Shown piece by piece: positions 23,418 to 34,520 of a DNA stretch of 60,546 bases. Source of the stretch: Gnetum montanum (Eukaryota > Streptophyta > Gnetopsida > Gnetales > Gnetaceae); assembly GCA_015680685.1 (NCBI GenBank), contig MNCI01004106.1, positions 79,218-139,763 of the forward strand. The letters run 5' to 3'. Each line of letters opens with the position of its first letter. The first letter of the stretch is position 1. The position numbers and the translations under genes are program-made. The notes under the pieces are model-generated. The model was not told where the DNA came from. It searched no databases and was given only the letters and a program-made list of their open reading frames with translations.

Positions 23418-23869
23418 CTGTTGTAAATGAAAACTGCTTACTTATATGCAAAATTTAATCGACTTGATACCCGATTTCAGCAAGACTTGCCCAAATGCTG
23501 GTGTCAGTATGAGTTGGAACACGAGGATCAAGGCATTAATTGTGTCAGATATCGCACGCATTACGGTCCGAAACGACCATAAACTACTGTATCTTATCTA
23601 CTCGTAATCAGGTCTCATTAATTACAGGCTGTTCACGAAATTTAAAATTCAGTTAACCTTACGCTCAGTAACGTCACGTCACGTCCTATACACTAAACCA
23701 AGCGTTATTCGTTAAACACTTATCGCATCAAACTTAGTATCTTTCTAATTACTCTTGTATTTGACGATTTTGCTGGATAATTGACAGATGGATGAAATTT
23801 TATTTGCACCGCTAGTTTTAACAAGCTTACATGGTTAAATCATTAGATAGCTTGATCCCATACTAATAG

Positions 23870-25609
23870 AAACTAACCTAGCCCTTAATGATGCAATCAT
23901 AGCTACGTCGGAAACATCTCCAGACTAGCTAGAGCAATCGACGCGCACGCTAGATTTGGAAGCTGGAGATGTAACCGAAGATCCACTCAATGAGGTCTCT
24001 GTGGTTACACATAGGGGTGAGACTAAAACTCTCAAGGTTAGTTCTCTATTAGACCAAAAGGCACATGATGCCATAAAACAGGTCCTCTAGAATAATATCA
24101 CGGTGTTTACATGGTCATACAAGGATATGCCAGGACTAGACCCAAGATTAATTCAACACAACATAATCCTAGATCCCCACATCAAAGCTATCAGACAGAA
24201 AGCACGAAAGATCAAGCCAGAAGTCGCACTAGCAGTACGTGATGAAATCACTAAATTGTACCAGGCTGGTTTTATTCACACGATTGATTACTCATATTGG
24301 GTATCTAACATTGTAGTGGTTCCTAAAAAAACTGGAGGAATACGCATCTGCATAGACTTCCGGGACTTGAACAAAGCTACAATCAAAGATAACTTCCCAC
24401 TGCCAAGTATTGATCAATTGGTGGATACAACTGCTAGACATGCGCTTTTGTCCTTCATGGATGGCTTCTTAGGCTATAATCAAATACGCATCAAACCAGA
24501 GCACCAACTAATAATGACATTCATGACACCTTGGGGAACCTTTTGTTACACCATGATGCCTTTTGGCTTAAAAAACATCGGAGTGACGTATCAGCGAGCC
24601 ATGACGTACATCTTTAGCGATTACCTCTTAGGGAGATTGAATGATTATGTTGACGATATAGCTATTAAGTCTCTAAAGTTAGAAGATCATTTAGAGAACC
24701 TGGAGTTAGTCCTCAAAAAATGCTCTAAATATGACCTCCGAATCAACCCAAAAAAGTGTGTGTTCGGGGTCAAAATCGGACGCATGCTGGGTTTTGCGGT
24801 ATCGAAAACTGGCATACGCATGGATCCTGACAAAGTCAAGGCCATTGTTGAACTAACACCCCCTACAAGTCTTAAGCAATTACGTGGATTACAAGGGAGG
24901 TTATAGTTTATCAGGAAATTCATCTCGAGATTAACCCACAAGTTACACCCTATGCAACATTTGCTAAAAAAGGGGGTCAATTTCGAATGGACGGACGATT
25001 GTCAGTGTGCATTTGGCAGCTTGAAGCAAGAGCTTCAACGCTTGCCAATAGTTTTCCCGCCGCAAAGGGATCAACCATTTTATATCTACCTCGCAACTTC
25101 AGACATAGCCTTAGCTGGATTACTTTGTCAAAGGAGGGATGATGGGTCAGAAGTACCCATCTACTACTTGAGTCATGCTCTATGTGCGTATGAAACGAAG
25201 TACAATGAAGTAGAGCGTAACTGCTTAGCGTTATTATTTACGCTCAAGAAGTGTAGGCATTATCTTTTTTGTAGCTAAGTCAACATCATCTGTAAAAATA
25301 ATATTATTAGGGCCATTATGCATAACTTATACAAAAGTAGCAAAATAGCTCGTTGGAAGGCTATCACGGCAGAATTCGATCTGCATTACATTGGTCAATC
25401 TTCTACGAAAGGCCAAGCGATAGCCGACCAATTAATAACATCACCTATTGACAGTCAGGCAACCATAGAGCCTGAATTTCCGGATGAACATGTACATAGC
25501 TTAAGCCCTGTCCTGACAGGCCCCGAAGCAACGTTATACTTTGACGGAGCTTCAACCATTAGAGGTGGCAGTGCTGCCACAGTTATTACGTTATCACCTG
25601 AGGATGTGC
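23870..25609 (+). pseudogene. element 2 reverse transcriptase and RNase H (cut by N gap)
   Basis: Coding resumes with a Glu/Asp-rich lead-in, then WSYKDMPGLDPRLIQHNI, the MPG-DP signature of the Tat/Athila groups. RT follows: DYSYWVSNIVVVPKKTGGIR, ICIDFRDLNKA, FLGYNQIRI, WGTFCYTMMPFGLKN and the intact active site YVDDIAIKS at about 24650. A TAG at 24904 replaces the Gln in GRLQF. The connection and RNase H begin PIVFPPQRDQPFYIYLATSD, with YETKYNEVERNCLALLFTLK. A stop follows FCS at about 25277; the later ATLYFDGAST is the RNase H catalytic start just before the N run at 25610. Closest to element 3 pol. Confidence 0.9.
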
Positions 25610-26545
25610 NNNNNNNNNNNNNNNNNNNNNNNNNNNNNNNNNNNNNNNNNNNNNNNNNNNNNNNNNNNNNNNNNNNNNNNNNNNNNNNNNNNNNNNNNNN
25701 NNNNNNNNNNNNNNNNNNNNNNNNNNNNNNNNNNNNNNNNNNNNNNNNNNNNNNNNNNNNNNNNNNNNNNNNNNNNNNNNNNNNNNNNNNNNNNNNNNNN
25801 NNNNNNNNNNNNNNNNNNNNNNNNNNNNNNNNNNNNNNNNNNNNNNNNNNNNNNNNNNNNNNNNNNNNNNNNNNNNNNNNNNNNNNNNNNNNNNNNNNNN
25901 NNNNNNNNNNNNNNNNNNNNNNNNNNNNNNNNNNNNNNNNNNNNNNNNNNNNNNNNNNNNNNNNNNNNNNNNNNNNNNNNNNNNNNNNNNNNNNNNNNNN
26001 NNNNNNNNNNNNNNNNNNNNNNNNNNNNNNNNNNNNNNNNNNNNNNNNNNNNNNNNNNNNNNNNNNNNNNNNNNNNNNNNNNNNNNNNNNNNNNNNNNNN
26101 NNNNNNNNNNNNNNNNNNNNNNNNNNNNNNNNNNNNNNNNNNNNNNNNNNNNNNNNNNNNNNNNNNNNNNNNNNNNNNNNNNNNNNNNNNNNNNNNNNNN
26201 NNNNNNNNNNNNNNNNNNNNNNNNNNNNNNNNNNNNNNNNNNNNNNNNNNNNNNNNNNNNNNNNNNNNNNNNNNNNNNNNNNNNNNNNNNNNNNNNNNNN
26301 NNNNNNNNNNNNNNNNNNNNNNNNNNNNNNNNNNNNNNNNNNNNNNNNNNNNNNNNNNNNNNNNNNNNNNNNNNNNNNNNNNNNNNNNNNNNNNNNNNNN
26401 NNNNNNNNNNNNNNNNNNNNNNNNNNNNNNNNNNNNNNNNNNNNNNNNNNNNNNNNNNNNNNNNNNNNNNNNNNNNNNNNNNNNNNNNNNNNNNNNNNNN
26501 NNNNNNNNNNNNNNNNNNNNNNNNNNNNNNNNNNNNNNNNNNNNN
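25610..26545. other. assembly gap (936 N)
   Basis: A run of N replaces the rest of RNase H and most of integrase. Comparison with element 3 suggests the missing coding is longer than 936 bp, so the gap size is probably not exact. Confidence 0.95.
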
Positions 26546-26920
26546 CCCCTCGAATTGCAAATTCCTTCCCTGAGAATGGTCCTCTCCACGATTATAAATG
26601 AGGCTCAACACACCGAGTCTCGAATCATGAATTTGGATTTAGTAGAAGATAAACGAATACAGACGCTTGATACAATCGAGAAGTATCAAGACAAACAGAA
26701 GCAAAAGCATCGCCATAATCTTCAGCAGCATCTGATCAAGAAAGGAGATTTGGTTCTCAAGGCCATTCGCGAACCAGTGGGCAAATTCTCTGCAAATTGG
26801 AAGGGCCCTTTCTTGGTGGCTGATGTATATGGCAATGGAGCATTCGAGCTAGCAGATATCGACGACAACGAGTTACCGAATCCTGTGAATCACATATATC
26901 TGAAGTGGTACTACATATAG
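26546..26920 (+). pseudogene. element 2 integrase C-terminal part
   Basis: The frame opens at the gap edge with PLELQIPSLRMVL (the LP.E...S.R family phrase), then YQDKQKQKHRHN and KGDLVLKAIREPVGKFSANW, KGPFLVADVYGNGAFELAD, and ends LKWYYI-TAG. This is the GPF/Y-like C-terminal module of gypsy integrases, which binds DNA near the element ends. The visible part has no stop. Confidence 0.85.
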
Positions 26921-26944
26921 CTGCATCTCCAGTGTGAACATCAG

Positions 26945-27480
26945 GTATGGCCATAATCGTCTGCTATGATGCTAAACTGGCAACAAACGTCCGCTATGAT
27001 GCTAAACTGGCAACAACGGTATGCTACGACGTAAAAATGGCACTCCCTTCATGCGTCCGCCACGATGCTAAACTAGCATTGATCGTCCGCCATGATGTAA
27101 AACTGGCAAGATGTAACCGTCCGCTACGACGTAAAACTGGCAGTGTTGTACAGGTCCGCTAAGACGTAAAACTGACATCTTTTGCACGCGTCTGCCATGA
27201 CGCTAAACTGGCACCAGCTGTCCACCATGACACAAATCTGGCACAGGTAAGTAGCCATCTGCTAAGACGTAAAACTAGCACAGATTTGTCTCTGGGTCAC
27301 GACATAAAACTGACATTCATAGCACGGTCTGCTGAGACCATAAATCAGCCTCACCACCATCCGCTACTATGTAAAACTAGCATCTCTTGGTCCGCCCAGA
27401 CTTTAAACTGGGACCATGATCTGCTGAGACTTAAAACCAGCGACGACAGTCTACCAGGACTTAAAACTGGGACTTACAGG
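26945..27480 (+). repeat. tandem array, about 27-35-bp units, after pol of element 2
   Basis: About 17 units near the form TCCGCTAYGACGTAAAACTGGCA are set in tandem with spacers of a few to 15 bases. The consensus matches, in the same orientation relative to pol, the dispersed GGYCTGCTAAGGCCTTAAACTAGCA motif of the other elements. Short ORFs over it are repeat artefacts. Confidence 0.8.
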
Positions 27481-28647
27481 CTACCATCATGCAAATCAAG
27501 TGAGCATAATCATCTCTGTGCAGCCACAAAACAAATGGGGTGGGATACTGGGATAGTCCCAGTGTCGCCACCTCACTGGCATCCTACTGATTCCTCAGAT
27601 GTGCTGAAAGAAATACTACTGACCCCTCGGAGATGCTGTCACTACACCCACTGCAGCAGTGGCACCTCTGAGAGTTTAGCTTCGCCAACTAGAGCCCCGA
27701 AGGACTTCTCATCAACAACGACCTTGGGGATCTCTGCTCATCATCACTATCAGGCTCTGGCTTCATAGATTCACCTAGCTGGTTCTCTACATAACCAGTT
27801 AGGTGTGCTGAGTCTAATGTTCTTTGGCGGCGATATACTGGGCCGAGCATCAATGTTGAAGACTCTAGTCTCGTGCTACAGTTCCTCTCTCGCGGCCCAC
27901 CCACTCTGTCTCACCCAAAATGGTACTTGTTTCAACAACCTCACCGGTAATTCGCACGAGCAATGGTATCCTCTACTTCCTTCTTTGGTTGCAGGTCACT
28001 TGTTACGAGGACGTCATTCGAAGATGCGTTCATCTGAGTGGTGAAGTACAAACAACGTTTTGAAATGGCTGCCTAGGTTAGCCTGTCCACTTAGGAGTGC
28101 ATCCCTATTTTCCTTATAATCCTACCCCTAGCTCTTACTCCTCTACGTCTCCACCATCTACTTCCTATACGCAAAATGTACATACACAGCACAATTTTTC
28201 CGCACTTGCCTTACAATCAAGTCCATAAGCCAACATAACACAACTCACCTAGTGGATGCAAAAAAAAGGGGGGGGGGGGGGGTCGGCAAAATGGGTGAAA
28301 CACATCTCACTCAGGCCATGCAGATGCAACACAGTTCATCTACGCAAGCCCCTTCATCCACAAAATGATGGCATAACTCCATGCAACCGCAATCGCAAGA
28401 GAGTGCCTGAGTGCTTATGTGTGAAGAAGCTATCCCTACTCATTTGCGGCTTCCCCAAACCTCATTTGAGTCTTCCCTGAACCTGTTTCCCCCCATACCA
28501 TTCTATCTCCCATTTCCTTCATCTCTGCTCCTTTGCGTTGACAGGGCGACACTCAAGTAACCATTGATGAACGTTGTTGGTACTTTTACCTATTTGGTGT
28601 TTCGTATTCTTTGTCGACGTCTTTTGGGCAAGCCCTCTAACTGTCAA
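27481..28647 (+). other. 3' untranslated region of element 2
   Basis: No pol similarity. A purine run of about eight A followed by fifteen G lies near 28260-28282 and could form a G-quadruplex or act as an internal purine tract. Just before the LTR the phrase GGTGTTTCGTATTCTTTGTC (about 28588-28610) is shared with elements 3 and 4. Open frames of 60-80 codons occur but show no recognisable domain. Confidence 0.5.
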
Positions 28648-28661
28648 CAAAGAGGGGCCAT
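28648..28661 (+). other. polypurine tract of element 2
   Basis: ACAAAGAGGGGCCAT abuts the 3' LTR start TGAAACACC. The matching tracts of elements 3 and 4 read CAAATAGGTACCAT and AAATAAGGGCCAA. Confidence 0.85.
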
Positions 28662-30203
28662 TGAAACACCGTGGAAATTGTGAATCGAACTCAGGTGAAG
28701 ATTCACAATTCAAGCAAACGTTCGTGACAGAATTTTAGAAGGTAGAACAAGGCAAAGCAAGGTGAAACGGCGCCCGGCATCAAGTCTCCAAGTTTCTTAT
28801 AGATTTCAATTTTACTATGCTCTCTGTCTTTACGCTACATTACACAACATAGCGTAATGATGCTTAGTGTAATTCTGCTTAACATAGTCTGACATTAGAA
28901 GGTAACTTACTTTAGCAGATTTGGTGAAGCTTAAGGCCTAAGCAGCGTAATATGCGACTTCTCGCATATTCTACTAAGTCTTTTGTCCAGGGTCAGATTT
29001 ACACTCTCTTACGCAAAGCATGCGTAATGAGCTTCAAAAAGATCAAAGGCAGAGTCCAAGGAGGCACAACAGATCGGCTCCTTTCTTTTTGCAGATTGAT
29101 TGCCTTACACTCGTTACGCTACGTCAGCGTAATTTATCATCAAGTTGATCATTGTTTACGCTTCACTACGCTTGGCGATGTAAATGAGCGTAAAACAGCT
29201 TGAGTCCATTATTTTCATGCTTTGTTATGCTCTTGCACACGATGCAACGCAAACGAGTGTAATGTAGCCTAGGATCAGCTAGGACAATGCCAGATGCACA
29301 TCTGGTAGTAATCACAAATTTCAACATAAAGATGGTTGAGTCAATGGTGTTTTGCAAGTTTGAGACACGTGTCATCAAGGCCATGCCCTTTCCACATGTT
29401 GTCGAACTTATAAATACTCCAGTTGGTGAAGAGAAAAGGGACGGCTGGCATCTTCAACTTTTGGCAGTTATCATCCTTGAGTAGAAACAAGAGAGATTTT
29501 TCAAGCATTGGCAGCAGGAGCGATCATACCTTTTGGCGAAAATATAGTTCTCCCATCGGTGATCCTTGGCAATTTTGAGCAGAGACTACCCAAAGCGAAG
29601 AAGATAGATCAGAGATCGAGAGATCATCTGGTGCGGTTGGCAAGATCTATTGATCAGACATAGATGATTGATAGACATCCGAGCTTAACCTTCCTTGCAC
29701 TTCATCTTTGGCTTACAAGGTAGACCGAGCTCCATTCTACACTCCTTGTTAAACATTTTTTTTCTTATTATTTTGTGTATGTTTCACACAAGATAATCAT
29801 AGTCTTCCCATTGTAACTTTGTATACAAAATACTCATTTTTTTGGGTCAAAGTACAGATCTTGAAATCACGCATTTCTCTTAAATTTGATTCCCTTTGTC
29901 ATGTTAATGTTGTCATTATTGCAATTTATCTACATTTTTTTCCTCCCCTTTCGTGATTTATTGAATCAAATTGTTCCATGAAACACCTATAATCTTCATC
30001 GATTTACTGATTAAGTAAGTTCCTGTCTGATCGACAAGACCGTTCAGGGCAATGTGGATTCGTTTTCTCTAGGACAGCCCTCACACGGATCCATGGTTAA
30101 AACTGTGTACACGGATTTTNACCCTCACACGGATCCATGGTTAAAACTGTGTACACGGATTTTGTTTGGTATTTTCCAGCTACCGACATTTTCCGTCGTT
30201 ACA
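28662..30203 (+). repeat. 3' LTR of element 2
   Basis: It begins TGAAACACCGTGG and ends CGTCGTTACA, collinear with the 5' LTR. The equal length is accidental: this copy lacks about 30 bp in the hexamer array (near 29118 and 29306) and contains a false 43-bp duplication around the single N at 30120. TATA at 29409-29415. Confidence 0.92.
30078..30163. other. assembly scar: 42-mer repeated around a single N
   Basis: The 42 bases starting CCCTCACACGGATCCATGG at 30078-30119 recur exactly at 30122-30163, separated by N and A. The 5' LTR has one copy, so this is an unmerged contig overlap and not biology. Confidence 0.9.
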
Positions 30204-31838
30204 AACTATGGCTACAAAGTTGTCTTCAATGTCTTATATGATGGGAATATCATAGTTCATAGTTAAGGAGAGCAGCTTGCTAAACACATTTAGCACCACA
30301 CTGAGATCTAAGGTTGCAGTGGCATCATAAATGGTGTTCTCATTTTGGAGTACATGTTGGATATCAATGTTTGTAAATTATTACATTAGTTTCTTTTCTA
30401 GGTGATAGTATGGTTGAAAATGTTTGGCTTTACATGCATAAATGTTGTGAATCATCCTTGATCATTAAGAATTTTATTCCTAGGTCATGAGCTACCATCA
30501 TTTCCTTGATAAAAACCTCATACTTTGCTACATTAGTAGTACATGGGAATTTAAAATGTTAACCGAAGGTTTAGATTTCACTAGATGGGAATGTTATGAT
30601 GGTAGTGGCACTAGCCCCATCTGTAGTTGAATCTTTTTCAAAGTGTATAATTACCTTATGTTAATAATTTTCATATGTTTGTTGGGAAATTGTTAATAAT
30701 GTTCATATGTTTGTTGGGAAATTTAGGATCAATGGTTGCATGGTCTTCTACCAGTGAAACAGTGAGTTTTGTAGCTATAACTTGACCTTTTGTTGAGGCT
30801 TGAGAGATGTAATGTACGTCAAGCGCAGCTATTATGGCTTTTCAATGGGCTATATGAATAATTTTGTAGCTCCTAAATAGATAATGGCGCCACTTCTTCA
30901 GTGAGAAGATTAGGTCTAGGTAATACTTCTCTACTTCAGTGTATTGAGTCTCATGGAAATCTAATGCATGGCTTAAGTAGTATACAGGTAACTCCACTCC
31001 ATTATCTTTCTTTTGATAGAGTATAGAGGCAATAGATGTGCTAGATATGGCAAGATAGATGTAAAAATTTTTATCCTCTTGAGGAGGATAGACCATCGGT
31101 AGTTATGCCAACTCTTTCCTAAGGTTTTCAAAGGCTTCTTGGAACTGAGTTGTCCACTTTTAGTGAGCTCATTTCTTAAGCATAATGAATAGATAAATTA
31201 TAACATGCCTTGTAATGCCTAGAGCTCCTTATGATTATTTGGCACTACTAAGTTGGATATGGCCTTAACTTTATCATGATCGATACATATTCCTTCTTCG
31301 GATACTACAAGGCCAAGCATCTTACCAATTTTGATGTCGAAAACATACTTCTTAGGGTTAAGCCTAAGCTCATATTTAAGGCATCATTTTAATACAAGAT
31401 CAAGGTCATGTGTATGATAATTGGACACTTTGGACTTAATGGCTATATTGTCTATGTAATCATTGAGTAAACCTAGGATATAGTTGCTAAAGATATACAT
31501 AATAGCTTTTTGGTATTTTGATCTTATGTTCTTTAGGTCAAAGGGCATCATAGTGTAACAAAATGTATCCCAAGGGATCATGAATGTTATACTAAGTTGA
31601 TGTTCTATGTTAATCCTAATTTGGTTGTATCTTGAAAACCCATCCATAAAGGACAACAAGGCATGTCTAGTCGTAGTATTGATAAGTTGATCAATACTAG
31701 GCAAAAGAAAATTGTCTTTGATCGTAGCCTTATTTAAGTCTCAGAAATCGATGCAAATGCTTATACTCTTGTTTTTCTTAGGGACCACCATTATGTTGGA
31801 CACACATTCTACGTAATCTATAGCTTTGATGAAACTAG
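30204..31838 (-). pseudogene. element 4 RT (C-terminal two thirds) and RNase H
   Basis: Read from 31838 downward: the RT palm with MPSIDQLINTTTRHALLSFM, YNQIRINIEHQL, FCYTMMPFDLKN, and an active site reading NDYIDNIAIKS (YIDN in place of YVDD) at about 31460. The connection and RNase H start with MVYPPQEDKNFYIYLAISST and FHETQYTEVEKYYLDLIFSL. The RNase H proper, down to 30204, is broken by stops. It continues at 15832 after removal of element 2. Its upstream half lies at 51815 after removal of element 3. The changed active site marks it as dead. Confidence 0.82.
31834..31838. repeat. target-site duplication ACTAG, left copy (element 3)
   Basis: GATGAAACTAG is followed by the LTR end TGTTGTGAC at 31839; the partner ACTAG is at 51815-51819, followed by TTTGGTATAG. 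The uninterrupted RT of element 5 reads GATGAAACTAG then CTTGGTATAG at about 9118, which proves the empty site. Confidence 0.9.
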
Positions 31839-33317
31839 TGTTGTGACTAGAAAAATTGATTATTGGAAAGACTGATAGATCTAGTGTAGTAGTTCACAAT
31901 CTCGAATCCACAAGGCCTCTAGAAAAGTTGGGATTATGGATGCCCTGGCTAGTCTAGTAGATCAACTAAGGACTTAAGAAATGTAACATGGGATAATGAA
32001 AATAGAATGATAAATTGATAACAAGTCTAAATAATGCACAAGAAATAAACAAATATATTTTGCACACAAAACTCAGAACTTAAAACTTTATTGAGAAAGA
32101 ATAAAGAATAAGTTAGAGAAATGTGTACAAATGATGCTTGAGTGGGTAGTAGGGGTTTCACTTTGGATAGGGGTTTAGGATTCGTTGAAGTTAATGTAGT
32201 CAACTCCACAAGTTAAATGTCCTATTGCTCCTGATGCTATTGAACCTTTTGTGTTGCTAATCCAAATTTGCAATGTTGGTTATGGTGGAGGTTGAGAAGT
32301 GTGAAGAATCCAAGCTACCCAAGTGCTATATATTGGAAGTTTGGAATCCTAGGAGTGTAGCGTAGAGCTTTAAAATTTACAAATTCCAAAGAGGATTACA
32401 AAGTCACAAGGTCATAGGATTTGCATGTTAGATTCAAGAGAATGCAAGTGTGGGAACTTGCAAGAACTCTTGAGTGCTTCAAAATGACAAAGTGTAGAAC
32501 TGTAATCAAATTGCTAAACTTTGTAAAAAATTATGTAACCAATGCCAATAATATCAAATTACCAAGATGTGGAACATTTAAATGGTTTTTATGATTGGTT
32601 TTTATAGGTCTTAGACCATGAATGGGGCTGAAAAATGGCTATGATTTGGCTACATAATGGCTACAAATTGGCTACCAAATTGTTGCAAAGCTCTACCTCA
32701 TACAAGTGAGATGAGTGCCTAAATTTTGGGTTTACCATATATAGTAAGTACCTTTCCCCCATTGCCATTCTGTTTACTATAAATAGTAATGGGGGGCACA
32801 ACTTCTACACTAAAGATAGATCTTCCATGTTGAGCCTTTTTCCATCCTTGCTAGAGTGGTTGGTCAATGTTGGAATGCATGAAGTGTTAAAATTTAGCTC
32901 TTGTGGCTTTCACACTAGGGGCATGCAATTTTCATGTTGGAGGAAAAGTTTCCAAGTTGAGGAGAAACCCCCCACTTCTCCATGTTGGGGGTAGGTGAGA
33001 TTTACCCTTGTAGATGTTTCCACTATAGAATAGTGTATACCCCCTAGGAAAACCCATCAAATTACCATTGTTGGCATTCCAAAAGGTAATTTTGACCCTT
33101 GAAGCCCAAATATAGACACTAGATTACTTTTTTCACTTAGGGAATGAGACTTTGATCACTTACAAGGCATTTTCAACTCAAAAGTATGGGATTTGTGAGA
33201 TTGTCCTCCATGGGTTACAATCTTTACATTTACAATGAAGTTTTGTCTCAAGTTTTGTGGGGTGAAAGCTACATGATGAAAATTGGCTATAAAATGCAAT
33301 TTTTTTGTGATTTTTCA
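31839..33317 (-). repeat. 3' LTR of element 3 (1479 bp)
   Basis: On the minus strand it starts TGAAAAATCAC at 33317 and ends TAGTCACAACA at 31839. It is collinear with 50391-51814. It carries TTCCATGTTGAG / TCTCCATGTTGGGGG cores resembling those of the element's own intron array, and the near-palindrome ACTATAAATAGT at 32777-32788, which holds a TATA-like box. Confidence 0.88.
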
Positions 33318-33340
33318 ATGGTACCTATTTGTTGGTGTTT
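33318..33340 (-). other. polypurine-like tract of element 3
   Basis: On the minus strand CAACAAATAGGTACCAT precedes the LTR start and aligns with the element 2 tract. The phrase GTGTTTTGTATTCTTTGTC lies about 35 bases further upstream. Confidence 0.65.
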
Positions 33341-33455
33341 GGAGAATTAACTTGAGAGGCACTGACAAAGAATACAAAACACCACTACATGTTATAATGC
33401 TACAATGCATATAGGCCATATGGAATGGTAAAACCAAGATACCTAGGTCACAAAT

Positions 33456-33513
33456 GCTACTAGTTTAAGGCTATGGTGGGGCCTGGTACTAGTTTAAGGC
33501 CCTGGAAGGCCAT
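33456..33513 (-). repeat. dispersed motif, copies after integrase of element 3
   Basis: Two copies of CTACTAGTTTAAGGC (+ strand) in the same place relative to pol as the 26945-27480 array of element 2. Confidence 0.55.
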
Positions 33514-33529
33514 TAAAAGTAGACTTGTG

Positions 33530-34520
33530 TTTCGATGATTATCAGCTACATGTAGTATGGTTTTAGATAGGAATGACTGACTAGATTGGCTAGTTCATTT
33601 TCATCAATGTTAACTGTTCTAAACAAACCATTCTTTTAGGCTCTGGTGATAGGGAAGGATTCTTATTAGTTGGCTAAGAACTTGTTTACATGCTTGTGGA
33701 TGGCTTTGAGGACTAGGTCATCCTCCTTGATCTTACACATGATCAATGATGTTGCTACTACTTTTACCTCTCTTGATAGTGTTCAATGTGACCAAGCACT
33801 TGCATACGTTGCTCCTCCATCGAGTCCAAGGCTACTATCCACAACTCCTTATTCTACTCATCGTTGATGAAGTTAGTTAAGACTACTCAGAGCTATGGCA
33901 CTTACAATTCAAGAGGTAAAACAACTTTAGAACCATAAACCAAGCTTTAAAGGGTTACACTAGTTACTATGTGATAGGTTATTCTATATGCCCATAGTGC
34001 ATGGACAAGCCTCTCATGGAATTTGTGCTTGCTATTATTGAGCATCTTTTTGAGAAAGTTGATGATGGCCTTGTTGCTTACTTCTACTTTTCCATTGGCT
34101 TGAGGGTATTAACGCAATGAGAAAGAATGCTTAAGGCCTAGGTCATGAAAAAAATGTTTTGTTTCCTGGCTACTAAATTATGGTCCATTGTCTATAACTA
34201 TGGTCATGGGTGTGCCAAAATGAGGTATAATGTTATCTAGGATGAATTTGTAGACTTGCTTGGATCTAGTCTTCCTTAGGGGAATAGCCTCAACTCACTT
34301 TGTAAAGTATGCAATTACGGTGATGATGAAGTTATGCCTTGAAGAAGACTTAGGTGTTATGGATCCAATGATATCCAATCCCCATCATTAAAATGACCAT
34401 GTTATTTGAGTGGTATCCAAATTAGTTGGTGGTACATGTATAATGTTGCTATATCATTGGCATGTGTCACATTGCTTAAACTTTTGTAGGTAGTCATTTT
34501 CATATGGGGATTTACATGCA
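33530..34520 (-). pseudogene. element 3 integrase, decayed
   Basis: Minus-strand reading shows LDIIGSITPKS (first catalytic Asp), YFTKWVEAIPLRK, TIVIDNGP (second Asp) and YPQANGKVEVSNKAI, with the catalytic Glu kept in GKVEV. The C-terminal part has the LPLEL phrase, then EEQRMQVLGHIEHYQER, followed by stops. The N-terminal zinc region near 34500 is degraded. Confidence 0.8.

Larger units (their letters stand above)
21430..23869 (+). other. intron-like block between protease and RT (element 2)
   Basis: Coding similarity to pol stops near 21429 and resumes near 23870 in another frame (frame 2 before, frame 1 after). In Ogre-type Tat elements an intron lies at this place, so splicing is likely. 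The 3' edge CTAACCTAG just before the resumed coding could be the acceptor, with ATACTAATAG upstream as branch site; no donor can be fixed. The block holds a TTACGC/GCGTAA- and GCGTATACGC-rich part, the dispersed GGCCTTAAACTAG motif and a minus-strand acidic ORF. Confidence 0.55.
15833..30203 (+). mobile_element. Element 2: full-length Tat-type LTR retrotransposon
   Basis: It has two LTRs of about 1.5 kb with TGAAAC...TTACA ends, a primer-binding site, gag, protease, an intron-like block, RT, RNase H, integrase C-terminus, a purine tract and a 5-bp target duplication. A run of N hides part of RNase H and most of integrase. Over the first roughly 127 LTR bases I count 14 differences, 13 of them transitions, so the copy is old and decayed mainly by C-to-T change. 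All coding parts contain stops. Confidence 0.92.

Noticed and set aside
25318-26920. Very long open frames through the N run on both strands
   Set aside because: They are created by the undefined bases; only the ends outside 25610-26545 are interpretable.
26945-27480. Possible CRISPR array
   Set aside because: Repeats are degenerate, spacers are short and uneven, there are no cas genes, and the context is a plant retrotransposon.
27286-27768. 160-codon plus-strand frame after integrase
   Set aside because: The first half is read through the tandem repeat and the rest has no recognisable domain; not conserved in element 3.
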